In this document: positions 25,103 through 34,216 of the stretch, piece by piece
How positions within the stretch are numbered: position 1 is the first letter of the stretch
How the letters are laid out: the number at the start of each line of letters is the position of its first letter
NCBI RefSeq assembly: GCF_033843645.1
Contig: NZ_JAWXVZ010000005.1
Span: 325,824-389,823, forward strand
DNA: 64,000 nucleotides
Direction: 5' to 3'
Source of the DNA: Pseudovibrio zosterae
GTDB lineage: Bacteria; Pseudomonadota; Alphaproteobacteria; Rhizobiales; Stappiaceae
Position numbers and translations under genes: made by a program
Notes under the pieces: generated by a model
Database searches by the model: none
What the model was told of the DNA's origin: nothing
The model's input: the letters and a program-made list of their open reading frames with translations, nothing else

Positions 25103-25191
25103 TGGCGGAATGTGTGGGATTCGAACCCGCGAGACGCTTCCACGCCCTCCGGTTTTCAAGACTGTGCATTTAACCACTCTGCCACCACGCC
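25103..25191 (-). pseudogene. Degenerate tRNA-Ser copy
   Basis: 89 bases closely match the intact tRNA-Ser at 25562-25651 over the D arm, anticodon loop (TGA), long variable arm, T arm and CCA end. The acceptor strands no longer pair (5' GGCGTGG against 3' ACATTCC). The anticodon stem has lost one base and shows A-G and A-C mismatches. It is therefore unlikely to make a working tRNA. It could be an old integration scar or a decaying duplicate. Confidence 0.75.
25114..25162. repeat. 49-bp direct repeat, copy 1 (tRNA-Ser 3' half)
   Basis: Matches 25573-25621 at 47 of 49 positions. The pair covers the anticodon loop, variable arm and T arm of the two tRNA-Ser copies, 459 bases apart. tRNA 3' halves are common attachment sites, so this may mark the ends of an excised or eroded element. 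Confidence 0.7.
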
Positions 25192-25561
25192 GCCCGTGTC
25201 GTGTCTCCCTCGGCAGCGAAACCAACCGGGCCCAGCGAAACGCGGGAGCAACGCCATCCCGTCAGTTCATTGAAATAAAATGGAGGTTATGTATCCGGCT
25301 GGCCGAGAGTGGAGGTCTCGGGCGAATACAGGAGCGCCTTGGCAGCATTAAATTTGTCGCTCCGTAAAAAGCGCGCATTTAACCGGTCGACAACAAGGCA
25401 GAAATAGGCGGCACCAAGGTGAGTGTATCAGGCGTCCTTTTAAACCATCCCTGCCGCGAAAATGTTACGCAGCATGTTACGCAGATGTGGCCCAGCGCGT
25501 GGTTTTTTGTGCTGAAAAAGCTTAAAGACCGCTAGTTTCTGCTGTTTAGGAATGGGGAAAT
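25192..25561. other. Spacer between the two tRNA-Ser copies
   Basis: 370 bases without a supportable gene. It contains a 12-base tandem repeat (ATGTTACGCAGC, 25462-25484, nearly two copies). No integrase or recombinase frame is seen. Confidence 0.4.
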
Positions 25562-25651
25562 TGGCGGAGAGGGTGGGATTCGAACCCACGAGACGCTTCC
25601 ACGCCCGCCGGTTTTCAAGACCGGTGCATTCAACCACTCTGCCACCTCTCC
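25562..25651 (-). tRNA. tRNA-Ser(UGA)
   Basis: A 90-base class II tRNA. Acceptor 5' GGAGAGG pairs with 3' CCTCTCC, followed by G and an encoded CCA. The anticodon stem CCGGT/ACCGG is perfect, the loop CTTGAAA gives anticodon TGA, and the long variable arm is typical of tRNA-Ser. The T loop GGTTCGAATCCC is standard. It reads UCN serine codons, mainly UCA. Confidence 0.97.
25573..25621. repeat. 49-bp direct repeat, copy 2 (in the intact tRNA-Ser)
   Basis: Partner of 25114-25162 with two mismatches; it lies within the intact tRNA-Ser. Confidence 0.7.
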
Positions 25652-25944
25652 GGCCTTCGTGGTGGGGCACCTTTTCGATCATCACACGGCATAAGTCAAG
25701 CGCATTTCTTTTCTACTCCCCAACGAGACTGTGAATAAAGCGAAGGGGTTAGTTAACTCTAGATATGCCCCGGCAAAGCTGGTAGCACGGATCGCATCAC
25801 CGCAATTAACCCGCGAAAACCCAAGGGGCGCACTTAGGTTTGCAACTGGTTAATGTTTTTATGTGAAAACTGCACTCATGAACGGGGATTGCTGCACTGT
25901 ATCCGTCATCTCCCCAACAGCGTGAATGTATTGAGTCAAACGCG

Positions 25945-27117
25945 ATGAATAATGCTCTGTGTACACCTGCCAAGAGCGGGCAAGCCCTTGTTTTTGCAAA
26001 AGCAAAGACAGGACGTGGAACCACGTCTGCCAAGCAGACACGATCCATCCTGCTGGTAGCGGCAAGCTGTCTTGTGCTTGCAGCCTGCGGCGGTGATTCC
26101 AGCAAGGTGAAGTTCAGCGAATCTGATTATGGCGTGAAAGCCAGTCCGCGTATGGTGACTGACGCCAAACCGGTCCCCAAAGGGGGTGGCCGTGCCGTTG
26201 TAGGCAAGCCCTACAAGATCGCTGGCAAATGGTATTACCCCAAGGATGATCCGAACTACCGCAAGGTGGGTATGGCCTCTTGGTATGGGCCGACATTTCA
26301 CGGACGCATGACCGCAAACGGTGAGATTTTTGACCGCAATGGACTTACCGCTGCGCACACCACCATGCCGCTGCCATCCTATGCGCGCGTAACCAACGTC
26401 ACCAATGGCCGTTCCATGATCGTGCGCGTAAATGACCGTGGCCCATTCCACGGCAATCGCGTTATCGACTTGTCAGAGCGCGTTGCGACAATGCTGGATA
26501 CCAAGAAGCATGGTGTTGCAAAGGTAAAGGTCGAGTACATTGGCCGCGCTCCTTTGCATGGCCAGGACGAGAGTTATCTCATGGCGTCCTACACGGGGCC
26601 GGGCTCCGTTGCGCCGGGTGCAACCCGACCAGGTACCATGCTGGCCTTCAACCGGCCATCCACACGCATAACCGGCCCGGTTCCAGCACCAAAAATGCGC
26701 CCATACGCTGCGCCTTCTCTTGTCGCATCCGCCAGTCCGACTGGATATCCAACGCAGCAAGTCGCTTCTCTTGATCCGGGCATCGTGTTCGAGCAGAGCG
26801 CTGCGACCATTCAGGTGGCGTCCAACAACGGCTTCACAAATCAGGTTCAAGAGGCGCTGCAGCGCCAGCAAACGCCAACCGCCTATCGAGCGCCAGCACC
26901 CCAGCCAACGTATCAACCAGCGCAGCCAAGCTTCAACAGTGGCCTTCTGCCGCCGCCATCGTCCGGTCCGGTTCAGCCAACATGGACACCAGGAAACGCA
27001 GTCTCTTCCTTCGCCGCAGAGGACCGCGTCGCCACAGCACATGATGCTTTTGACAATGTCTCAGGCGGAATGGGGTTGAAAAGACTGCTAATTGCAACTG
27101 CAAAAGGGCAACAGTAA
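25945..27117 (+). CDS. rlpA: RlpA-family septal ring lytic transglycosylase lipoprotein
   Basis: A 390-residue lipoprotein. The lipobox LVLAAC places the lipidated Cys at residue 48 after an unusually long basic N-region of about 33 residues. The double-psi beta-barrel follows at about 108-195: GMASWYGPTFHGRMTANGE, FDRNGLTAAHTTMPLPS, VRVNDRGPFHGNRVIDLS. The Glu, His and Asp used by active RlpA (E in NGE, H in AAHTT, D in NDRG) are present, so it probably cleaves glycan strands lacking stem peptides at the septum. The C-terminal half is Pro/Gln-rich and disordered with no visible SPOR domain, a difference from E. coli RlpA. It is followed by the dac homologue, a conserved alphaproteobacterial pairing. 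Confidence 0.93.
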   Translation: MNNALCTPAKSGQALVFAKAKTGRGTTSAKQTRSILLVAASCLVLAACGGDSSKVKFSESDYGVKASPRMVTDAKPVPKGGGRAVVGKPYKIAGKWYYPKDDPNYRKVGMASWYGPTFHGRMTANGEIFDRNGLTAAHTTMPLPSYARVTNVTNGRSMIVRVNDRGPFHGNRVIDLSERVATMLDTKKHGVAKVKVEYIGRAPLHGQDESYLMASYTGPGSVAPGATRPGTMLAFNRPSTRITGPVPAPKMRPYAAPSLVASASPTGYPTQQVASLDPGIVFEQSAATIQVASNNGFTNQVQEALQRQQTPTAYRAPAPQPTYQPAQPSFNSGLLPPPSSGPVQPTWTPGNAVSSFAAEDRVATAHDAFDNVSGGMGLKRLLIATAKGQQ

Positions 27118-27181
27118 CCCTTGTTGAATAATTCTCGAGGAGTATCTTGAACCAAAGAAAACACTCAGGTGCCTTGGTTGA

Positions 27182-28339
27182 ATGGATACTCCTCGCGTAT
27201 TTCTAAGGTGGGCTTTTCTAAGCCTCACTGCTCTCATGATGAGTCTGACCGCAACGCAAGCGGTCGAGTTGAACTCTACCTCTGCCTTTTTGTATGACGC
27301 GGACCGCAATGCGCTGGTTTACTCCAAGAATGCGCAGACCCCCTTTGCACCTGCAAACCTGACGAAACTCATGACGGCGCTCGTCGTCCTTGATGCGATC
27401 CGTGCAGAGCAGGTAGCCGCTTCAACAGAGCTTCCCATCAGCGAAGATGCATGGCGACGGGGTGGGGCACCTGCACGCGTTACGACCATGTTCGCGAATG
27501 TGCGCAGTTCGGTCTCCGTCGAGAATTTGCTCAAGGGGCTGGTTGTTCATGGCGCCAATGATGCAGCTATCGCCCTTGCTCAAGGCATTGCCGGGGATGA
27601 GGCCGCATTTGCGCAGCGCATGACCGAAAAAGCCCAAGAACTGGGCATGACCAATACAACCTACGCCAACGCAACGGGGTATCCGAATCCAAACAATACC
27701 ACCACATTGGCGGACCAGTTGAAGCTGGTGTTGCACATCATCAAGGAAGAGCCAGAGCTGCACGGTCTTTTTGGTGTGGACCGATTCACTTGGAACAACA
27801 TAACTCAGCGCAACAAAAACCCGCTCCTGCGGGAAATTGAAGGGCTTGATGGCTTCACCGCGGGTTTTGCGGAAACCTCCGGTTACTCAGGCATTGGCAC
27901 ACGGCTGGTGCATGGCAACCGCTATGTGGCCGCTGTTGCTGGCGCTCGCAATGAGGAGGAGCGGCTTGAGGACCTGAAAACCCTTCTTGTTTCAACCTTC
28001 TCCGGGCTTAGCATACGGCCAGTTTTCTTGAAGGGCGAAGAAGTAGCAAGAGCCCGAGTTTATGGCGGAAAGCAGCCAACAGTGGCGCTGGTGACGCCGG
28101 GCGCGCTCCATGCTCTGCTGGATATCTCAAAGAAGGAAGAGTATGGCCTGCGTGTTGTATACGACGGGCCGTTGCCGGCCCCGGTCCAGGCGGGCAAGCA
28201 GGTTGGAGAGCTTCAACTGCTCGCAGAAGACACGGTTATTTTCACAAGCCCGCTGATTACAGGGGAGTCGGTCCAGAAAGGAACATTGCAACAGCGCAGC
28301 ATGGACGCTATTGCTGAGCTGTTCTGGAAATTGTTTTAA
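27182..28339 (+). CDS. D-Ala-D-Ala carboxypeptidase homologue lacking catalytic motifs
   Basis: A 385-residue protein with a signal peptide (about 1-28, ending TQAVEL) and the S11 (DacC/PBP5-6) fold, including the C-terminal beta domain and an amphipathic end. All three penicillin-binding motifs are changed. SxxK is N59-LTK (PANLTKLMT), SxN is G124-A-N (VHGANDAAIALA), and KTG is T226-A-G (DGFTAGFAETSGY). Catalysis and beta-lactam acylation are therefore not expected, although the frame is intact and flanking residues are well kept. It occupies the position of the active enzyme in the conserved rlpA-dac-tmk-holB order. It could be a non-catalytic peptidoglycan-binding or regulatory protein. 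Confidence 0.9.
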   Translation: MDTPRVFLRWAFLSLTALMMSLTATQAVELNSTSAFLYDADRNALVYSKNAQTPFAPANLTKLMTALVVLDAIRAEQVAASTELPISEDAWRRGGAPARVTTMFANVRSSVSVENLLKGLVVHGANDAAIALAQGIAGDEAAFAQRMTEKAQELGMTNTTYANATGYPNPNNTTTLADQLKLVLHIIKEEPELHGLFGVDRFTWNNITQRNKNPLLREIEGLDGFTAGFAETSGYSGIGTRLVHGNRYVAAVAGARNEEERLEDLKTLLVSTFSGLSIRPVFLKGEEVARARVYGGKQPTVALVTPGALHALLDISKKEEYGLRVVYDGPLPAPVQAGKQVGELQLLAEDTVIFTSPLITGESVQKGTLQQRSMDAIAELFWKLF

Positions 28340-28382
28340 GGTCCGGTCTCTTACGTGAGATTGACCAAGGGATTGAGGTAGC

Positions 28383-29066
28383 GTGGCCGGAAAATTTATC
28401 ACCTTTGAAGGCGGTGAGGGCGCAGGCAAGTCCACTCAGATTGCCCGTCTGAAAGAAAGGCTTGAAAAGTCCGGCGTGGATGTGATCGCAACACGCGAAC
28501 CCGGAGGTACGGCTGGCGCTGAAATCGTGCGCTCTGTTCTCCTGTCCGGCGCGGCACGCCTTTATGGCCCGGAAGCCGAGGCGGTTCTTTTCAACGCTGC
28601 GCGGGCTGATCACGTGGATACGTTGATCAAGCCTGCGCTTCAGGCGGACAAGTGGGTGCTTTGCGACCGATTTGCGGATTCATCTCGCGTTTATCAGGGC
28701 GAGGCTGGGGTATCTGATGCGCTGATCGACCAGCTGCAGGAAGTTGCTATCGATGGCCATGAGCCGGATCTGACCCTTCTCATTGACGTGCCCACCGAGG
28801 TGGGGCTTGCACGCGTTACACAGCGCTCGGAAAAAGGCGCAGAGCATGCTCCAGACCGGTTTGAGCAGGATACGATTGAAACCCATGAGCGCCGCCGACA
28901 ACTGTTTCTAAAGATTGCGGAAAATGCCGCACACCGGTTTGTGGTGATTGACGGCAGTCAATCCCTGGACGCGGTAGAGCAGGCGATCTGGCAGGCGGTA
29001 GAAGATCGTTTCTTGAAGGCAAAGACGCCAGCAGGCGAGGCGCAGGGAGCCGCAGAAAATGGCTAG
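28383..29066 (+). CDS. tmk: Thymidylate kinase
   Basis: A 227-residue dTMP kinase that makes dTDP for DNA synthesis. The P-loop is FEGGEGAGKSTQ (about 8-19), followed by ATREPGGTAGAEIVR, then the DRF motif in VLCDRFADSSRVYQGEAG and TLLIDVPTEVGLARV. Translation starts at GTG 28383, with GAGG upstream. It overlaps holB by 8 bases. The C-terminal tail (KAKTPAGEAQGAAENG) is a short lineage extension. Confidence 0.95.
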   Translation: MAGKFITFEGGEGAGKSTQIARLKERLEKSGVDVIATREPGGTAGAEIVRSVLLSGAARLYGPEAEAVLFNAARADHVDTLIKPALQADKWVLCDRFADSSRVYQGEAGVSDALIDQLQEVAIDGHEPDLTLLIDVPTEVGLARVTQRSEKGAEHAPDRFEQDTIETHERRRQLFLKIAENAAHRFVVIDGSQSLDAVEQAIWQAVEDRFLKAKTPAGEAQGAAENG

Positions 29067-30117
29067 AGCGCCCGCAATACAAGAAATTCCCATTCTCGAT
29101 TCAATCGATGGCGTGCCGCTTCCCCGTGAGCATGGCCATCTTTTCGGCCACAAAGAGGCGGAACAGGAGCTTCTGGATGCCTACCGCTCCACGCGCATGC
29201 ATCATGCGTGGATACTGGGTGGCCCAAAAGGCGTAGGCAAGGCAACCCTTGCATTCCGCTTTGCCCGCTTTGTACTGACTCATCCGGACCGAAATGCTCC
29301 TGAAGTGGCGCAGGCTACCTCGTTGGCCGTGCCCGAGGACAGCCATGCTGCCCGAATGATCGCAGCCGGATCTCACGCGGACCTGCTGCACCTGAAGCGT
29401 CCATGGGACGAAAAAGGCAAGCGTTTCAAGAAAGAACTGCCTGTTGATGAGGTGCGGCGAACCGTATCTTTCTTCGGCTCTACCTCTGCAGGTGGCACAT
29501 GGCGCATCTGCATCGTCGATGCCGCCGACGACATGAATGCAAGCGCGGCCAATGCCCTGTTGAAGGTGCTGGAGGAGCCGCCCGAACGCTGCTTGTTCCT
29601 TGTGCTCTCCCACAATCCGGGCCGGTTGCTGCCAACAATCAGGTCTCGTTGCCGTCGACTTGAACTGCGCCGCCTTGAAAATCAGGAGATGTATAAGGCG
29701 CTCCATACCTTCGGTTTTCCGCCGGATTCCGGCGAAACCTACTCGGAGGCACTGATGGCAATGGCCGATGGCAGTCCGCGCCACGCCATGCTGGCCATTG
29801 GCGGTGAGGGGCAAGAGGTGGCAACAAGGTTCTTCCAGCTAGTCTCTTCTTTACCGCATGTGGACATGAGTGAAGGGCACCGGTTTGCAGATCTGGTTGC
29901 GAGCCGGGGAGCTGACGATGCCTGGGCTACCTTCCTTGATTTGGCTCGCAGTTTTCTATCGGAACAGGTCCGGAAAGATGCGCAACACGGGGCACGCTCT
30001 CTTGTCAGGTGGGCCGAGGTGTGGGAAAAGGTGGGCCAAGCGGCGGCAGCTGCTGATGCTTTGAACCTTGATCGTAAGCAGGTTGTCCTCAACTTCCTGA
30101 AGGATCTGCGGGGCTGA
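29059..30117 (+). CDS. holB: DNA polymerase III delta' subunit
   Basis: A 352-residue AAA+ clamp-loader subunit. HAWILGGPKGVGKATLAFRFA (about 51-71) is the P-loop region, modified as in delta' proteins that do not hydrolyse ATP. WRICIVDAADDMNASAANALLKVLEEPP contains the Walker B-like and sensor region, and SRCRRLELRRL the SRC motif. It works with DnaX and HolA to load the sliding clamp. It is translationally coupled to tmk by an 8-base overlap and is followed by metG. Confidence 0.94.
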   Translation: MARAPAIQEIPILDSIDGVPLPREHGHLFGHKEAEQELLDAYRSTRMHHAWILGGPKGVGKATLAFRFARFVLTHPDRNAPEVAQATSLAVPEDSHAARMIAAGSHADLLHLKRPWDEKGKRFKKELPVDEVRRTVSFFGSTSAGGTWRICIVDAADDMNASAANALLKVLEEPPERCLFLVLSHNPGRLLPTIRSRCRRLELRRLENQEMYKALHTFGFPPDSGETYSEALMAMADGSPRHAMLAIGGEGQEVATRFFQLVSSLPHVDMSEGHRFADLVASRGADDAWATFLDLARSFLSEQVRKDAQHGARSLVRWAEVWEKVGQAAAAADALNLDRKQVVLNFLKDLRG

Positions 30118-30219
30118 TTCGCTTCTGCACGCCGGTCAATCCCTCGTCGAAGGCTTCCGTATAAAACGCGGGAGCTTTTAGTGCCTTACGATCCAACCCT
30201 TCGAGATCGATCGAACAAC

Positions 30220-31773
30220 ATGACAGATAAATCGCCTTTCTATATTACGACAGCGATTTCCTACCCCAATGGCGCGCCGCACATCGGCCACGCCTATGAG
30301 GCAATCGCAACTGACGTGCTGGCCCGATTCCAGAGACTGGACGGCCGTGAAGTACACTTTCTGACCGGTACCGATGTACATGGCCAGAAGATGCTTCAGA
30401 CCGCCGTCAAGGAAGGCATGTCACCCTCCGATCTCGCTGATATGAACTCCAAGCGCTTCCGCGAAATGGTAGAGGTTCTGGGGTGTTCCAACGACGATTT
30501 CATCCAGACAAATGAGCCGCGCCACTACGAGGCCAGCAAGGCTATCTGGTTGAAAATGCAGGAAAACGGCGACATCTACAAGGATAGCTACGCCGGTTGG
30601 TACTCCGTGCGCGATGAAGCCTACTATCAGGAAGGCGAAACGGAACTGCGCGAAGATGGCGTGCGCTATGGGCCGCAGGGAACACCTGTTGAGTGGGTGG
30701 AAGAAGAAAGCTATTTCTTCCGTCTCTCTGCCTATCAGGACAAGCTCATCGAGCTTTATGAAAGCCAGCCAGACTTCATCGGCCCATCTACACGCCGGAA
30801 CGAAGTGATGAGCTTCGTCAAGGGTGGCCTGAAGGACCTTTCTATTTCACGCACCACGTTTGATTGGGGTATCCCGGTTCCCGGTGACGAAAAACACGTG
30901 ATGTATGTGTGGGTTGACGCCCTGACCAACTACATCACGGCGCTCGGCTATCCAGAGATGGATGGCATGATGGATAAGTTTTGGCCTGCCAATGTTCACA
31001 TCATCGGCAAGGACATCATTCGCTTTCATGCTGTTTACTGGCCGGCTTTCCTCATGTCCGCCGGTGTTCCTGTGCCGAACCGCGTGTTCGCTCACGGCTT
31101 CCTGTTCAACTCTGGTGAGAAGATGTCCAAGTCATTGGGCAACGTGATCGCTCCAGCTGATCTGGTGGAGAACTACGGGCTGGATCAGATCCGTTACTTC
31201 TTCCTGCGTGAAGTACCATTCGGACAGGACGGCAACTACAATCATGAGGCCATGGTCAATCGCATCAACGCGGATTTGGCCAATGATCTCGGTAACTTGG
31301 CGCAGCGCTCGCTCTCCATGATTCACAAGAATTGTGAGGCGAAGCTGCCGCAGCCTGGCGAACTGCAAGAGGCTGACAAAGCCATTCTGGATCAGGCCGA
31401 TGCGATGCTTAAGACTTGCCGTGCTGCCATGGCGCGTCAGGAAATCCATCAGGCGCTTGGCTGTGTGTGGGCAACTGTGGGTGAAGCGAACCGCTACTTC
31501 GCCTCTCAAGAACCTTGGGCGCTGAAGAAAACCGACCCTGAGCGCATGGCAACCGTGCTTTATGTCACGGCTGAAATCATCCGCCAGGTGGGTATTCTGG
31601 CTCAGCCTGTGATGCCGGGATCAGCTTCCAAGCTGTTGGATTTGCTCGTTCTTTCTGAAGATGAACGTCAGTTTGACAAGCTGGGAGCGCAGGGCCGTCT
31701 GGTGCCGGGCAAGGAGCTGCCAAAGCCACAGGGCGTGTTCCCACGCTATGTGGAATCGGAAACTGCAGAGTAA
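30220..31773 (+). CDS. metG: Methionyl-tRNA synthetase
   Basis: A 517-residue class I synthetase from ATG 30220; a GTG at 30181 would add 13 residues that do not fit the family's MTDKSPFYITTAISYPN start. The HIGH motif is PHIGHAYE and the KMSKS motif is GEKMSKSLGN. The anticodon-binding helical domain follows to the end. There is no C-terminal EMAP-like domain, the usual short bacterial form. It charges tRNA-Met for initiation and elongation. A terminator follows. Confidence 0.96.
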   Translation: MTDKSPFYITTAISYPNGAPHIGHAYEAIATDVLARFQRLDGREVHFLTGTDVHGQKMLQTAVKEGMSPSDLADMNSKRFREMVEVLGCSNDDFIQTNEPRHYEASKAIWLKMQENGDIYKDSYAGWYSVRDEAYYQEGETELREDGVRYGPQGTPVEWVEEESYFFRLSAYQDKLIELYESQPDFIGPSTRRNEVMSFVKGGLKDLSISRTTFDWGIPVPGDEKHVMYVWVDALTNYITALGYPEMDGMMDKFWPANVHIIGKDIIRFHAVYWPAFLMSAGVPVPNRVFAHGFLFNSGEKMSKSLGNVIAPADLVENYGLDQIRYFFLREVPFGQDGNYNHEAMVNRINADLANDLGNLAQRSLSMIHKNCEAKLPQPGELQEADKAILDQADAMLKTCRAAMARQEIHQALGCVWATVGEANRYFASQEPWALKKTDPERMATVLYVTAEIIRQVGILAQPVMPGSASKLLDLLVLSEDERQFDKLGAQGRLVPGKELPKPQGVFPRYVESETAE

Positions 31774-31800
31774 TCGCCCTTTGGTTTCCTGCAACTATTG

Positions 31801-31826
31801 AAGGGGTGTTCCGACACCCCTTTTTT
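31801..31826 (+). terminator. Intrinsic terminator after metG
   Basis: AAGGGGTGT (31801-31809), a TCCG loop, then ACACCCCTT (31814-31822) running into a T-run. It partly insulates tatD from the rlpA-metG cluster. Confidence 0.9.
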
Positions 31827-31910
31827 GCGTGTAAACACGGATGGGCCTCTGGAAACTGCGCGCATTTCGGCGCATATGGGCCTTGGAATTGATAGGACTC
31901 GACTTCGACC

Positions 31911-32711
31911 ATGCTGATCGACAGCCATTGCCATTTGGACTTTCCGGACTTTGCCGAAGAACGCGATGAGATCATCACGCGCGCCCATGAAGCTGATGTA
32001 AAGCTGATGGTCACCATTTGCACGCGCGTGCGTCGGTTTGAACAAATTCGTGAGATTGCGAATAATTATGCGTCGGTCTTCTGTTCGGTGGGCACGCACC
32101 CCCACAACGCCGCAGAAGAGATCGATGTGAGCGCCGACGAGATCTTGAAACTGAGCGCGGAGCCGAAGGTGATCGCGATCGGTGAGGCGGGTCTCGATTA
32201 CTACTACGACAACTCTCCGCGTGATGAACAGCAGACCGTGTTCCGCCGGCACATTGCCGTTGCCCGCGAGACCGGATTGCCGCTTGCCATTCATACCCGC
32301 GACGCGGACGAGGACATGGCGCGCATCCTGGAAGAGGAAATGGGGAAGGGGGCGTTCAAGTTCCTGCTGCACTGCTTTTCCTCTGGCCGTGAGCTGGCCA
32401 TGCGTGCAAAGGATCTGGGTGCCTATTACTCGCTCTCCGGTATTCTGACCTTTAAGAGGTCTGCGGAACTGCGTGAGATCGTTGCTGACCTGCCGATGGA
32501 TCGGTTGCTCGTTGAAACCGATGCGCCGTATCTGGCGCCGCAGCCGTGGCGCGGCAAGCGGAACGAGCCAGCTTATGTTGCCCACACCAACAAGATTTTG
32601 GCGCAGGTCCATGGTGTCTCTGAGGAAACCATGGCGACCCAAACAACCGATAATTTCTTTAAGCTCTTCTCGAAGGTGCCTCAGGAGCTGCACATTCGCT
32701 CTGAAGGATAA
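31911..32711 (+). CDS. TatD-family metal-dependent deoxyribonuclease
   Basis: A 266-residue TIM-barrel hydrolase. Metal ligands appear in order: DSHCHLD (HxH, residues 4-7), GEAGLDYYYD (Glu), LAIHTRDADEDM (His), LLHCFSSG (His) and VETDAPYLAP (Asp). This is the YcfH-like TatD branch that sits beside metG/holB/tmk in many proteobacteria. DNA 3'-exonuclease activity is known for relatives. It is followed 8 bases later by the MBL-fold gene. Confidence 0.93.
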   Translation: MLIDSHCHLDFPDFAEERDEIITRAHEADVKLMVTICTRVRRFEQIREIANNYASVFCSVGTHPHNAAEEIDVSADEILKLSAEPKVIAIGEAGLDYYYDNSPRDEQQTVFRRHIAVARETGLPLAIHTRDADEDMARILEEEMGKGAFKFLLHCFSSGRELAMRAKDLGAYYSLSGILTFKRSAELREIVADLPMDRLLVETDAPYLAPQPWRGKRNEPAYVAHTNKILAQVHGVSEETMATQTTDNFFKLFSKVPQELHIRSEG

Positions 32712-32719
32712 AACTCCAT

Positions 32720-33529
32720 ATGGCCGATCAGCTGAAATTCACGATACTTGGATGCGGATCCTCAACCGGCGTGCCGCGCATTGGCGGGGATTGGGGCGCA
32801 TGCGACCCACTGGAGCCAAAGAACCGCCGGCGCAGATGTTCCTTGCTGGTGGAGCGCATCTCGCAGACCGGCCGCACTACCTTGGTCGTGGACACGGGCG
32901 CTGATCTGCGGGAACAAATGATATCCGCGGATGTGAAGGCGCTGGATGCGGTGCTCTACACACATCCGCATGCAGACCACATTCATGGCATTGACGATCT
33001 TCGCTTCTTTGCACTGATGCAGCGCGCACGCGTACCCGTTCACATGGATGAACCAACCTCCAACCGGGTGCGCACCGCGTTTGAGTACTGCTTTACAACA
33101 CCTCCCGGTTCCGGATATCCGCCCATTCTTGAGGAGCACCGCATAACGGAGGGCGAGCCCATCGTTGTCGAAGGGAAGGGTGGTTCAATCCAGGCACTCC
33201 CATTCCGGCTTCAACATGGCGACATCACCGCTCTCGGGTTCCGGTTTGGCGATCTGGCCTATTCGCCGGATGTCAACGACATTCCCGAGGCCGCCTTTAG
33301 CGCGCTGGAGGGCTTGAACATCTGGATCATCGATGCGCTGCGCCACAAGCCGCACCAGTCGCATTTCAACGTGGAAGACGCGCTGAGATGGTCAGCACGG
33401 TTCGCACCAGGGCATACAGTTCTGACCAATCTGCACTGCGATCTGGACTACAACGCGCTATCGGCAGAGGTCCCCGAGGGGGTGGAGCCCGCATTTGACG
33501 GTATGACCCTTTATCAGGACATCAGCTAG
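32720..33529 (+). CDS. MBL-fold metallohydrolase, PhnP-like
   Basis: A 269-residue metallo-beta-lactamase-fold protein. The HxHxDH motif is in YTHPHADHIHGIDDLR (about 80-95), with earlier GCGSSTGVPRIGGDWG and later DVNDIP, IIDALRHKPHQSHFNVEDAL supplying further ligands. It resembles PhnP, a cyclic phosphodiesterase, but there are no phn genes nearby and relatives linked to tatD are widespread, so the substrate is open. It is the last gene of the cluster. A 690-base region without a gene follows. Confidence 0.9.
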   Translation: MADQLKFTILGCGSSTGVPRIGGDWGACDPLEPKNRRRRCSLLVERISQTGRTTLVVDTGADLREQMISADVKALDAVLYTHPHADHIHGIDDLRFFALMQRARVPVHMDEPTSNRVRTAFEYCFTTPPGSGYPPILEEHRITEGEPIVVEGKGGSIQALPFRLQHGDITALGFRFGDLAYSPDVNDIPEAAFSALEGLNIWIIDALRHKPHQSHFNVEDALRWSARFAPGHTVLTNLHCDLDYNALSAEVPEGVEPAFDGMTLYQDIS

Positions 33530-34139
33530 GCGATACGCTAAAAAAATATAGATGAATTTGAAGAAATCTTGAGGCGGCTTTCAAAAACGCACAGGATCAT
33601 CTGTCCAACAGCCGGAAAACGCCGTTCTGACCATGATTTACGCCTCTGCCAGTCAGAAGCCGTGAGTCGCGTCTGCGATTTACGTCGATTGCAACAAAAA
33701 CCAAGTGCATTTATATAGGCGTCTAATCAACGCATCAGATCAAACTCATGCTTGTTGCATCTATGGGCTTTGAAGGTTCCGCCAAACGATTTTCAGCTCA
33801 CATCATACCGTATTCGAAATGAATTTTGTGATGATAAAATCTCGCGCTTCTGTCAGTGACAAACTGCTGATTCCTTTGGGTGAACCCGGAGGATGACCCT
33901 GAGAACATTCCGAAACAAGGATCGATTATTGATTATGTTTTGGGGAGCGTTTGAATGGCACGTTCAGCGACTAATACCTACATGTTTTCGGTGATTTAGA
34001 AAGGCAGTTCAGGGTTTTCGCTTTCCAACCTCTGCAAAACCGATGATGCCGCAAGGAGATCATTACTTGTTGATGGGCGCCATGTGCGCAGCGGTTGCGC
34101 AAATTTTGGCTATCCTAATGGCCATAATTGATTTTATAT
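33530..34139. other. Long intergenic region with nothing assigned
   Basis: About 610 bases with stops in all frames and no RNA fold I can name. The first part is AT-rich after the MBL gene. The end leads into the marR promoter. Confidence 0.4.
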
Positions 34140-34156
34140 TTGCATTATTCATGCAA
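34140..34156. promoter_or_regulatory. Candidate MarR operator upstream of marR
   Basis: TTGCAT (34140-34145) and ATGCAA (34151-34156) form a perfect inverted repeat with a 5-base spacer, 60 bases upstream of the MarR-family gene. Size and position suit an autoregulatory MarR site. Confidence 0.5.
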
Positions 34157-34216
34157 TTTTTGAAATAAATGCCCATTGGGGTCTTGGGGCTGAATTTGCC
34201 CCTCGGAAGGGAGACC

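Noticed and set aside
25462..25484. Short tandem repeat as part of a CRISPR or integron array
   Set aside because: Barely two copies of a 12-base unit without spacers or associated genes. No CRISPR array was seen anywhere in the window.
25748..25850. CtrA-type TTAACC half-sites upstream of rlpA
   Set aside because: Several TTAAC words occur, but no TTAA-N7-TTAA pair with correct spacing was found.
27182..28339. Calling the dac homologue an active carboxypeptidase
   Set aside because: The fold is right but the catalytic Ser, the second-motif Ser and the KTG Lys are all replaced, as read directly from the codons.
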